NCBI GenBank assembly: GCA_937922435.1
Contig: CAKZVT010000043.1
Coordinates: 1-64,000 of the forward strand
Direction: 5' to 3'
DNA: 64,000 nt
Source: an uncultured Prevotella sp.
GTDB taxonomy: Bacteria > Bacteroidota > Bacteroidia > Bacteroidales > Bacteroidaceae
Of the stretch, positions 7,964-16,644 are shown piece by piece (positions within the stretch are counted from its first letter, which is position 1; every line of letters begins with the position of its first letter). The notes beneath the pieces were generated by a model. The model was not told the origin of the DNA. It ran no database searches and saw only the letters and a program-made list of their open reading frames with translations. A program made the translations under genes and the position numbers.

Positions 7964-9608
7964 TTACATTAAAGTGCAAAGCGTCCAACTGCTTCATTAT
8001 CTCCTGCTCCAGACGATGGCTCTCTGCAAATTGACGTGACAGTTCAGCCTTATAATTTGCCATGCGGTTATTGAACTTTTCTTCGGTAATGTCCACATAG
8101 TCAATCTTGATGTCGAAATACTGTCCGGCAGACAACGAATAACCTTTCTCCTTTATTTCATCATAGCTTACCGCAACCGAAAAATCCTCTATGGCTTCTT
8201 TATTTTTGAATGTATTGACAATTAAGTCAATGTCGTCCTTCAGCAATCTACGTTTTTTATTTTTCCCTTCCTTATATTCCTCTCCTAACTTGCTCGCATC
8301 AATCAATATGACTTTCTCAGCAGAAGCAGCTTTGTCAAAGAACAGAACGGAAACATTCGTACCTGTATTTGCGAACACATTGCTTGGCATAGAAATACAG
8401 CCATACACCCAGCGGTTATCTACAATTTTCGTCAGGACTTTTCTTTCAACACCGCTTTTGGCTGTAATGAATCCCGTAGGAATGACAATAGCCCCCTTGC
8501 CATTTGTTTTCAGCGAATTGATGAGATGCTGGATAAAACACAAGTAGATAGACATTGAATCTTTCTTCTTTGCCGGCACAGATGGGACTCCCGCCCAAAA
8601 ACGCACCGTATCAGAAGCTAATGTATCTCTAAAATCTGAGAAATCCAGATTGAATGGCGGATTGGACACAACGAAATCGAATTTTCGGAGAGATCCGTTT
8701 TCTTCCTTGTGGTATGGTTCCGTAAGAGTATTCCCTTGTACAACATTAGGAAGACTTCCTGACAGATTGTTCAGAATGAGATTCAGCCGGAGCATCTCAC
8801 TGGATTTTTCCGATATGTCTTGACTGAAGATCGTACAACGGTCTTCACCTATCTGATGAGCCAAAGCCATAAGCAAAGTACCTGTTCCTGCCGATGGGTC
8901 ATAACAGGTCACTCCACGTAGGTTTGCTTCATCTCCGACCAGCAGGCGGGCCATTACCTGTGCGATGGCTCTCGGGGTGTAATATTCCGCATATTTTCCG
9001 CCCCCAGCATTGTTGTAATCCTTTATAAGATATTCAAATATCCGTGAGAAGAAATCATATTTTTCCGCAAAAACACTTTCAAAATTGAATGATGCAACGG
9101 AACTCATCAATGAACGTGCAAAATCATCCCTTTTCTGCGGATCTGTTACAAACTGTGTGAGTGCACTGAATATATTGACTCTGCTTTTCCCTGAAGTTAC
9201 AACAGAAAAAGTCTCCGCATTCAGATTGGCAATGTCAATCAGTGTCGCATCCAGACGTGTTGAAAAATCTCCTGCTCCTGAAGTATTATACAAATGCGCC
9301 AATGTATGCTCAGGTTTAAGCAACGGAACAGATGCGGGAAGATAGCTGAACAGATCTTCGACTTCCTCTTCAGTGAATTTATCATATTCCGCATCCCACT
9401 TGTCTGCCTTGCTCAATCTTTCTCCGTATATTTTATCCTGTTTTGCCTCATATCCGAATTTATCATTGAAATACTTATACAGAAACATTTCCGTAATGAT
9501 CTTGTACTCACCTCCACTATTGGCAAGACCAAAATGGGAAGTGGTCGATTTCAATGAATCAATAAGGGCTATAGTAGCTTCTGATATATTCTGGGTATTT
9601 GCATCCAT
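7944..9608 (-). CDS. hsdM: Type I restriction-modification methyltransferase HsdM
   Basis: 554 residues. HsdM N-terminal helical domain (about 10-170), then an N6-adenine methyltransferase domain with the SAM-binding motif DPSAGTGT (237-244) and the catalytic NPPF (316-319). GGGKYAEYYTPR before motif I is typical of HsdM. It methylates adenines in the target set by HsdS. One base separates it from hsdR, and it overlaps the DUF1016 gene, so translation is probably coupled. No lesion seen. Confidence 0.95.
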   Translation of the reverse strand: MDANTQNISEATIALIDSLKSTTSHFGLANSGGEYKIITEMFLYKYFNDKFGYEAKQDKIYGERLSKADKWDAEYDKFTEEEVEDLFSYLPASVPLLKPEHTLAHLYNTSGAGDFSTRLDATLIDIANLNAETFSVVTSGKSRVNIFSALTQFVTDPQKRDDFARSLMSSVASFNFESVFAEKYDFFSRIFEYLIKDYNNAGGGKYAEYYTPRAIAQVMARLLVGDEANLRGVTCYDPSAGTGTLLMALAHQIGEDRCTIFSQDISEKSSEMLRLNLILNNLSGSLPNVVQGNTLTEPYHKEENGSLRKFDFVVSNPPFNLDFSDFRDTLASDTVRFWAGVPSVPAKKKDSMSIYLCFIQHLINSLKTNGKGAIVIPTGFITAKSGVERKVLTKIVDNRWVYGCISMPSNVFANTGTNVSVLFFDKAASAEKVILIDASKLGEEYKEGKNKKRRLLKDDIDLIVNTFKNKEAIEDFSVAVSYDEIKEKGYSLSAGQYFDIKIDYVDITEEKFNNRMANYKAELSRQFAESHRLEQEIMKQLDALHFNVNVGSNE

Positions 9609-9609
9609 A

Positions 9610-12600
9610 TTATCTCAAGTAAAGTTGATTGTATTGGTTTATATATTCATTTGCAATGAGATTGTTGATGAACTTCCTGTCGGGAAGACTCGCTTTTATC
9701 CCCAAGTCGACGAGTTGATGGCCTATCATAGCCAACGTATCCCGTTTGAAACTGTTTTCATTCGCTATGATGTTTATATCAAGGTAAATACGGTTATCAA
9801 TCTCACGCTTCATTTTTGACAGACTTTCTGCTATTTCGTATTCAGTTTTGGAAATAAGAGGCTTTTCTCGCTTTTCATTTTCTTCTTCTATACGCTTGTG
9901 GATACGGACAAAGCGCTCGTCTCCCTGATATTTCTTTTTGAGTATATTATTGCGACGGTTTATCTCACGGATTTTTTTCATTACCGAATCCATATAATCA
10001 ATGCTTTCTTTAGCTTCTTGCGTATTTTGAGGAACGAAGCCTTTCTTTCTGAAGTATTCCCGGAACTCTTCAGCCAAAATCACATACTTGTCTTCCGCCT
10101 TGTCAAAGTTGGCTTCAAATTCAGCCTGTACTTTTTCACAACGCTCCCGAATATCATTGACAATAATACGTAATTCTTCTGAAATGCCTTTTTTGAACTC
10201 AAATTCCAGTTCAGAAAGAGCGACATTGATAATTCCAGATACATCTGCCTTATGTTCGGTACTTTCCAGAAAATTCATTCGTTCTATACGGTGAGAAACT
10301 TCAGTGATCAGAGTAGGAATAGTACCTTTAGGCAAACTGTTGATTCGTTCTTTCAACTCTTCATCGCCAAAAGCCCTTACTTGGTTAATGATTGCCTTGG
10401 CATTTTCGAGAGTAGATCGGAGCGTATATAGATTGTCTTTGTTTTCAATCTCATCTATTTCCTTTCTGAACTCTTCAGGATTGTCGCATGTATAATTGAA
10501 TAAAACGCTGCGAATTTCTTTTATCTGCTCTACAATCTGCTCTTTATCTACAATGAGAGCTTCTCCTACTGTTTCCTTTTCGCCTGTTTCCTGAATATCG
10601 GCTGTACGATTCAGTTCACGCAGATAGCGGTCATTAGTCGCATCAAAATTTTCCTTGATGTTTACAAAATCCACTACATAACCATATTTGAACTTATGAT
10701 ATGGTCTGTTTACTCTAGTCAGTGCCTGCAGCAAATCGTGCCCATCAAGGCTACGCCCCAAATAGAGTTTCTTCAAACGGGGAGCATCGAACCCAGTCAG
10801 AAGCATCTGATTGACAATCAGGACATCGACTGATAGTTTTTTCTTGTACTCATCAATGTACGCCTTACGCTCTTCCTTGTCTCCTTCATCATGCAAAATC
10901 AAAGAAGCTCTCAAAGGTTTTGCATGATATCCATAGGCAATCATAGGTTCAGCCGCCAACATCAGACTTTCTTCATGTTTCCCTTCGATATACAAAGCTT
11001 TGTTGAAACGCTCTTGCCACAAACGATACATTTCACGGGCTTGAGGATTTGTCTTGCACACAATCATTGCACCTACAGTATCATCAGCCTGTTCGATACG
11101 GAACCGACGGAAATCGGCAATAATATAGTCTATCAATGCATTGAGGTAAGATTCATGTTCAATGATCTTGTTGCGGTCAATATCACTTCTTCTGACTTCT
11201 ATGCCGCCTGCCAGCTTGTCAAGAATATTCTCTATTTTCTCTTTATAAATTGTTTCGACAGGTTCCCGCATGAGTTTCAGTGTATAACCGTCTGCTATTG
11301 ACTTGTCGTAATAATAGGTATCAATGTAATCACCGAATACACGCCAAGACTCCCTTTCCTCTTTTAACAAAGGCGTACCTGTCAAAGCAATTTTTATAGC
11401 ATCCTTATCGGCTGCCAATAGGTTTGCCAAGAAACTTCCATGTGGATTGTATCCTCTATGCGCTTCATCAATAAAGAAAATACGTTGCAAACGGATGCTG
11501 TAATTGGAATCAATCTGTATTTTGGCAGAATCCTGTTTGAATTTTTGGATATTTACCACCATTATCTCAGCTTTACCCTCCGCATTTTCTGTCAAATTCG
11601 TGCTCTGTATATCTGACATCAATTCATCCCTGCTGTTTGCAGTTCTAACAGACAGTCCTCTTGCCACAAATTCATCCTTGGCCTGTTCCATCAAGTCAAG
11701 GCGGTCAACAATGAAATAAAATTTTACAGCTGTATTCTTTGCTGCATAAAAATCAGTCAGACTGCGTACGGAATAATATGCCAAGGCTGTTTTTCCACTG
11801 CCTTGTGTATGCCAGATAATACCGCTCTTGATACCATTATCCAATTTCTTTTGAATGGCCAGTGAGGCAAAAAGCTGCTGATAACGCATTACATGCTTTT
11901 CCAACTGCGTAGTCTTGCTGCCGTCTTCCAGTTCAATCTTTCTGTCCACATAGGCAAAACCATATCTCAACAAAAACAGAAAACGCTCTTTGCTGAGCAT
12001 TGATGTCAGAATCCTGTTGGTTGGAGTATTCGTATCTTTGTTCGTATTATAATCAGGCAGATTCTTGATCACGACACAATTCCGGTGTTGCAATATCTGT
12101 TTCTCCACACTGTCAGATACGGCCTTATATGGATATTTAGTCACAAAATCTTTATCAGCCTCACGGAAGACATTGAAGAAAGCCTTATCCTTTGAAGAGC
12201 AGCAATAGAACGCACCTTGAATAGGAACCCTGTTTTCATTGTCATATTCCTGATTGTTGGAAAATATCATCAGCTGGGTGACATTCAAGAATCTTCTGAA
12301 TTTTTCGTTACGCATCCGCACGTTGATACGCTCTCTTTCTGCCAGAATGCCGTCATGGTTATTCGGCTTCTTGACCTCAATAAAAGCTAATGGTAGTCCG
12401 TTTACAAAACATGTTATGTCCGGTCTGAAACTGTCTCCGCTGTCCTGACTTTCACAAGTGAATTCGGTAGTTACATGCCATTCGTTATGATCAGCATCCT
12501 GGAAATCTATCAGTTTGATATTGCTATTGGAAGACAGTTTATTATAGAACTCCCTTCCAAGGTCATTATTGTCAAGTATCAATGTGATTTCATTCAGCAA

Positions 12601-12795
12601 TTGTCTTGCCTGTAATTCGGACAGTATCGGATTCAAACGTTGAACGCTGCGCAAAAACACATCCGTCAGAATATTTGTTTTACTGTCATATTCTGTTATA
12701 TTGTCCAAATAAGTATATCCAAGCCTACACAAATGCATGGCGGCAGGAACCTGCACACGTGTATTTTCATTGAATTTATATTCCATGAGCTTCAC
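9610..12795 (-). CDS. hsdR: Type I restriction endonuclease motor subunit HsdR
   Basis: 1061 residues, full length. N-terminal PD-(D/E)xK nuclease with D126 and E140-x-K142 (RPDITCF, AFIEVKKP). SF2 translocase with Walker A QGSGKT (331-336), DEAH (443-446), ALTGTP and the later motif GFDAPRLKKLYLGR. A long C-terminal coiled region docks to the methylase core. HsdR translocates DNA with ATP and cleaves unmodified DNA at a distance. It overlaps the stop of the XRE gene by 4 bp (ATGA type), so the regulator and hsdR are translationally coupled. Another Met (MEYKF) three codons in is possible. Confidence 0.95.
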   Translation of the reverse strand: MKLMEYKFNENTRVQVPAAMHLCRLGYTYLDNITEYDSKTNILTDVFLRSVQRLNPILSELQARQLLNEITLILDNNDLGREFYNKLSSNSNIKLIDFQDADHNEWHVTTEFTCESQDSGDSFRPDITCFVNGLPLAFIEVKKPNNHDGILAERERINVRMRNEKFRRFLNVTQLMIFSNNQEYDNENRVPIQGAFYCCSSKDKAFFNVFREADKDFVTKYPYKAVSDSVEKQILQHRNCVVIKNLPDYNTNKDTNTPTNRILTSMLSKERFLFLLRYGFAYVDRKIELEDGSKTTQLEKHVMRYQQLFASLAIQKKLDNGIKSGIIWHTQGSGKTALAYYSVRSLTDFYAAKNTAVKFYFIVDRLDLMEQAKDEFVARGLSVRTANSRDELMSDIQSTNLTENAEGKAEIMVVNIQKFKQDSAKIQIDSNYSIRLQRIFFIDEAHRGYNPHGSFLANLLAADKDAIKIALTGTPLLKEERESWRVFGDYIDTYYYDKSIADGYTLKLMREPVETIYKEKIENILDKLAGGIEVRRSDIDRNKIIEHESYLNALIDYIIADFRRFRIEQADDTVGAMIVCKTNPQAREMYRLWQERFNKALYIEGKHEESLMLAAEPMIAYGYHAKPLRASLILHDEGDKEERKAYIDEYKKKLSVDVLIVNQMLLTGFDAPRLKKLYLGRSLDGHDLLQALTRVNRPYHKFKYGYVVDFVNIKENFDATNDRYLRELNRTADIQETGEKETVGEALIVDKEQIVEQIKEIRSVLFNYTCDNPEEFRKEIDEIENKDNLYTLRSTLENAKAIINQVRAFGDEELKERINSLPKGTIPTLITEVSHRIERMNFLESTEHKADVSGIINVALSELEFEFKKGISEELRIIVNDIRERCEKVQAEFEANFDKAEDKYVILAEEFREYFRKKGFVPQNTQEAKESIDYMDSVMKKIREINRRNNILKKKYQGDERFVRIHKRIEEENEKREKPLISKTEYEIAESLSKMKREIDNRIYLDINIIANENSFKRDTLAMIGHQLVDLGIKASLPDRKFINNLIANEYINQYNQLYLR

Positions 12796-12995
12796 CTTTC
12801 TTCTTTGTCGGTTATCAGGTCTTTTAAATCCACCTGTAGGATAACAGCTATTTGCTGAAGGGTCTCCAAATTAGGTTGGATCCTATTGCAAGCATATGCA
12901 TTAACCATACTGAAACTCTTGCCAAGTTGTTTAGCCAACCATGTTTGTGAAATGCCTTTTTCTGCCAATACTGCCTTTATCCTATTCAGTTTCAT
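12792..12995 (-). CDS. Small XRE-family helix-turn-helix regulator of the hsd operon
   Basis: 67 residues forming one lambda-Cro/XRE HTH domain: ISQTWLAKQLGKSFSMVNAY (about 15-34) fits the HTH helices, and NLETLQQIAVILQVDLKDL closes the domain. First gene of the six-gene minus-strand operon, coupled to hsdR. Such small regulators time the restriction subunit and autoregulate. The symmetrical region 13015-13070 directly upstream is the likely operator, and would also control the divergent TIR gene. Regulation is inferred. Confidence 0.88.
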   Translation of the reverse strand: MKLNRIKAVLAEKGISQTWLAKQLGKSFSMVNAYACNRIQPNLETLQQIAVILQVDLKDLITDKEER

Positions 12996-13014
12996 ATTAT
13001 GTCTTGATTGAATA

Positions 13015-13070
13015 GTGCAAATATAGGGAATTATATTCGATAAATCGATTTATTTCCACTATATTTGCAC
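13015..13070. promoter_or_regulatory. Symmetrical divergent promoter/operator between the hsd operon and the TIR gene
   Basis: Two perfect 12-bp inverted arms, GTGCAAATATAG (13015-13026) and CTATATTTGCAC (13059-13070), each supply a TATATTTG -7 element for one direction. Between them is a perfect 14-bp palindrome ATAAATCGATTTAT (13040-13053). This is the only non-coding space (95 bp) between the divergent genes. Probably the XRE binding region. Confidence 0.72.
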
Positions 13071-13090
13071 AAACTTAATCACATAATAAT

Positions 13091-15361
13091 ATGCAATCAA
13101 CTTTGGCATTCATATCTCACAGAAGTACTCAGAAGTCCTTCGTTAAAAAAATAGTAGATATAGTAAAACGGGACAACTGCATTGTTGATGAGTTCGATTT
13201 TTATCCTGCGACCAAAACAATGGACGAAATAGTTCGAAATCTAAATCATGCACCGATTTTTGTTTTACTTATATCTCAAGATGCGCTCAAGTCTAATTGG
13301 GTGCAGTTTGAAATGTCGAAAGCTCGACAACTTTACGACTCAGGTAAAATTAAAGATTTTTTGCCTTATATAATTGACGAAGAGGTAAAATTAGAAGAGC
13401 TACCATTATGGATGACTCGAGACTGGAGTTTAAACGTAAAAATGATAACATCTCCGAAAATTATAGGTCAATTTATTATTGAAGCTCAACGAAAGATTCG
13501 TTGTAGTGAGAATAGTGCATATGGAAAGCTTATAAATACTTTTATCGGACGCAGCAATGAATTAGATGAATTTCAGAAGGCTATGTACGATAGTGTGCAA
13601 ATGCCTCATCGCTCATTAGTAGTATCTGGCAAACCTGGGAGTGGAAGAACGAGATTTATTCAGAAATGCATTCAGGATAGTAACGGATTATCATTTATTC
13701 CAGAAGGATTTCAAATAAAGCTATCTCAAAAATCATATTTAGATAATTTTATTCTCCAATTGCATGAAGGTTTAGGGCTAAGCAGGGCTTCATATGAGGA
13801 TATTCTTAAATTAGATTATGAACATCAGATAGCTAAATCGGTATCTTACATTAATCGGATAATCAATGCTCACTCTTTTTTATTGATAGAGGATGAGATG
13901 AGTTTTGTGTTATATGATGGAACTATTTCTGAATGGGGAAAAAAGATTATATCCCATCCAGCCATGATCGATTCTTTAAAGATATTTATAAGTAGTAGAG
14001 TTAAACCTAGATATTCAGAATTAAGAGCATATCCTCAAATAATTCACATAAATCTTTCTGGTTTTACAAAAGATGAACGCAAGCGATTTTTTGTAAACTA
14101 TTGTCGTTACTATAATGTTCAAATAGAGGATAATGACGTTGAATATTTTATTGATAAACTCAAGTCCTCACCTCAGCAGCTTGAGCATGCTGTACTCGAA
14201 ATTAAAAATAAAAATGTAAAAACAGCGAAAAAGAATATTGATAGTCTTGTAGCAATTGGAGATGAAGTTTTTTCTAGAGTGATTAGTTGGTTTAAAGGAA
14301 ATAATACAGCTCTTACTTTAGCGAAAGTGCTTTCAGAAGTTGATATGATAAGTTTCGAGTTATTAGAACAATTGTATGAGGAAGATTACCCAGAAATAGA
14401 ACAACTAATAAATCAGTTCGAATCATTATCCATTTTAAGTTTTTATGGTCCCGGTGGTAATAATATCAGTTTGGATGGGGGTGTGGCGGATTATATACGT
14501 AGAAGTAATTTGGAATTGGATTCTATAATGAAAAACCGTATTGAGGAAATAATTTGTAATAAGATAGATACTGTCGAAGATGATTTAGGTGAACTGTCAG
14601 TATTCTTGTATGATTTACGGAAGCAGTTATTGTCGGGTAAAGGTGTTGCATATATCATGCCTTCCATTGTTATCAGTACTGTCATAGACCTTTATGATCG
14701 GGGGAGTTATGAAGAAGTGAGAAAGATTTGTTTACATGCTTTGGAAGATAGTTCAAGTTATACAGATGAACCTTTGCAGGAGTTGTATTATAGGTTATGC
14801 CAAGTTCTAGCTCGAATGAAAAATACAGATTTCTTTAAATACATTAATAAGATATATGACAAAAGTAGTAAAGACTTTCTTTTGGGATTTTACTATCGAT
14901 ATAAGGCAGATTATCCTAGAGCAGAGGAGTATCTCCTTAAAGCTTTAGGCACCAATCCAAGTATGCAAGTTGCTAGACGTGAATTAGTAAATGTTTATTT
15001 GAATCAACGCGAATATGAGAAAGCTCTCCCTTTAGCAAAAGAGAACTATAATAGTAAATCAACTAATCCATATCACATAGAAGCTTATTTTCGTTGTTTA
15101 GTAAATCATTATCCATGGGATACTGAAATAAAAGATGTGCTTAACTGCCTCCTTAAAGAGATGCACGAAAGCATTAGTAAACGTAAGGAGGAACTTTTAG
15201 CATCTATGCAATTGGAATACTTTATTAAATCCAGAAGTCATACCAAGATGGAAATAAAAGATAGGATACAAGAAACATTGGCTCAATATCCTGACTCGCC
15301 TCAAGTTTATAGGATTAAAGAAGAATATGAAAATGATAAGAATAGATTTTGTGCCAATTAG
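13091..15361 (+). CDS. TIR-domain STAND-type NTPase with C-terminal TPR-like repeats
   Basis: 756 residues. N-terminal TIR domain (1 to about 135) starts LAFISHRST and has SNWVQFE with E74 as candidate catalytic glutamate. The P-loop domain has Walker A GKPGSGRT (180-187) and a Walker B-like LLIEDE (264-269). A winged-helix-like region follows, and the C-terminal third is helical with TPR-like units (YYRYKADYPRAEEYLLKALG, VYLNQREYEKALPLA). This TIR-NTPase-sensor order is that of bacterial NLR-like antiphage proteins, in which sensing leads to oligomerisation and TIR NAD+ depletion. The function is inferred from the family, not shown. It is divergent from the hsd operon, strongly AT-rich, and the last gene of the island. 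Confidence 0.8.
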   Translation: MQSTLAFISHRSTQKSFVKKIVDIVKRDNCIVDEFDFYPATKTMDEIVRNLNHAPIFVLLISQDALKSNWVQFEMSKARQLYDSGKIKDFLPYIIDEEVKLEELPLWMTRDWSLNVKMITSPKIIGQFIIEAQRKIRCSENSAYGKLINTFIGRSNELDEFQKAMYDSVQMPHRSLVVSGKPGSGRTRFIQKCIQDSNGLSFIPEGFQIKLSQKSYLDNFILQLHEGLGLSRASYEDILKLDYEHQIAKSVSYINRIINAHSFLLIEDEMSFVLYDGTISEWGKKIISHPAMIDSLKIFISSRVKPRYSELRAYPQIIHINLSGFTKDERKRFFVNYCRYYNVQIEDNDVEYFIDKLKSSPQQLEHAVLEIKNKNVKTAKKNIDSLVAIGDEVFSRVISWFKGNNTALTLAKVLSEVDMISFELLEQLYEEDYPEIEQLINQFESLSILSFYGPGGNNISLDGGVADYIRRSNLELDSIMKNRIEEIICNKIDTVEDDLGELSVFLYDLRKQLLSGKGVAYIMPSIVISTVIDLYDRGSYEEVRKICLHALEDSSSYTDEPLQELYYRLCQVLARMKNTDFFKYINKIYDKSSKDFLLGFYYRYKADYPRAEEYLLKALGTNPSMQVARRELVNVYLNQREYEKALPLAKENYNSKSTNPYHIEAYFRCLVNHYPWDTEIKDVLNCLLKEMHESISKRKEELLASMQLEYFIKSRSHTKMEIKDRIQETLAQYPDSPQVYRIKEEYENDKNRFCAN

Positions 15362-15698
15362 ATATTGCTAAGAGGAATTTTGTTTCAATATATTATAATC
15401 GTTATACGCAATATTTGTTTGTCTAACCATTCCTCCTATCGCTTCAGACCATCTCAGATAGCGTGGTTTGTTTGTCTAAACAATAATATAATTTAGACAA
15501 CTAATTGAAAGTGAGAATGAAACAATTTCTTCAACGAGGACGAGTACTAAGCGGAGAGTTGTTGAATTAAGAATTAAGAGTTAAGAATTAAGAAAATATG
15601 CTTCGTAGGCAACCGCCGGGACATATTTTCTTAATTCTTAACTCTTAATTCTTAATTGTTATAGTGCAATAAACGCGCGATGCAGCCGTTATATTGTC
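15362..15698. other. Island edge region without genes
   Basis: 337 bp between the TIR gene and porP. It holds a 13-bp direct repeat TTTGTTTGTCTAA (15414-15426 and 15467-15479) and the 36-bp inverted repeat listed separately. No coding sequence or tRNA is recognised. Base composition changes here from AT-rich to GC-rich. Confidence 0.7.
15565..15657. repeat. Perfect 36-bp inverted repeat at the island/core junction
   Basis: Arms 15565-15600 and 15622-15657 are exact reverse complements, built of TTAAGAATTAAGAGTTAAG-like words and ending in ATATG/CATAT, around a 21-nt loop. It may terminate both directions or be a mobile-element remnant. The same words recur at 20508-20529. Confidence 0.85.
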
Positions 15699-16637
15699 GT
15701 GCAAAGACGCATTCTAATCATATTTACCATGTTGTTGCTCGCCGTCTCACGTGCCGGCGCGCAGTATGACGTGTCGTTCAGCCACTACTGGGATTTGGAG
15801 CCTTACTTCAACCCCGGCGCAGTGGGCAAGCAGCAGAAACTCAACATTGCGGCGGCATACGCCATGAGCCTTGCCGGCTTCGAGAACAACCCCAAGTCGA
15901 TGTACGTAGGCGCGGACATGCCGCTCTATTTCCTCAAAAACTACCACGGAGTAGGCCTGTCGCTGCTCAATGACCAAATAGGACTGTTCACCCACCAGCG
16001 GCTGGCACTGCAATACGCCTACAAGCACCGCCTCTTCGGCGGCATGTTGAGCGCAGGCGTGCAGCTTGGGCTGCTAAGCGAGGGCTTCGACGGCTCCAAG
16101 GTGGACGTGGAAGACAGCGGCGACCCCGCCCTAGGCACGTCAGACGTGAACGGAAGCGCCGTCGACATAGGCTTCGGCCTGTATTATACGCGCGGCCCGT
16201 GGTATGTGGGCGTTTCCGCGCAGCACATTACTTCGCCGCTTGTAAACCTCGGCGAAACCAGCGAACTGCAAATCGACCCTACGTTTTATTTGACCGGGGG
16301 ATACAATATTAAGCTAAGAAATCCGTTTCTAACAATACATCCCTCCGTGCTCGTGCGCACTGACGGCGTGGAATGGAGGGGCGACGTGTCGGGCCGCCTG
16401 GTCTACACCAACGACAAGAAAATGCTTTACGGCGGCGTGACTTACAGCCCGACGACGTCGGTTACGGTGCTCGTGGGCGGTAGTTTCCACGGCGTACACA
16501 TAGGCTACAGCTACGAGGCTTACACGTCGGGCATAAGCCTCGGCAACGGCAGCCACGAGCTGATTATCGGCTACCAGGTGGATGTCAACCTGTTCAAGAA
16601 AGGACGTAACAAACATAAAAGCGTGAGAATACTATAA
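15699..16637 (+). CDS. porP: PorP/SprF family type IX secretion outer-membrane protein
   Basis: 312 residues with an N-terminal signal peptide ending AGAQ, then YDVSFSHYWDLEPYFNPGAVG. The opening QYDVSFSHYW..P.FNPAAVG and the beta-rich body are characteristic of PorP/SprF, which anchors T9SS-exported proteins or motor parts at the outer membrane. The start used is GTG at 15699 (QRRILIIFTML), because an upstream ATG at 15680 is out of frame; ATG at 15729 would shorten the signal peptide. It heads the porP-gldK-gldL-gldM-gldN cluster, 7 bp before gldK, the same order as porPKLMN of Porphyromonas gingivalis. Confidence 0.9.
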   Translation: MQRRILIIFTMLLLAVSRAGAQYDVSFSHYWDLEPYFNPGAVGKQQKLNIAAAYAMSLAGFENNPKSMYVGADMPLYFLKNYHGVGLSLLNDQIGLFTHQRLALQYAYKHRLFGGMLSAGVQLGLLSEGFDGSKVDVEDSGDPALGTSDVNGSAVDIGFGLYYTRGPWYVGVSAQHITSPLVNLGETSELQIDPTFYLTGGYNIKLRNPFLTIHPSVLVRTDGVEWRGDVSGRLVYTNDKKMLYGGVTYSPTTSVTVLVGGSFHGVHIGYSYEAYTSGISLGNGSHELIIGYQVDVNLFKKGRNKHKSVRIL

Positions 16638-16644
16638 ATACAAT

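Noticed and set aside
15427..15466. tRNA fragment as attachment site near the island edge
   Set aside because: The stretch between the TTTGTTTGTCTAA repeats has no cloverleaf or T-loop consensus.
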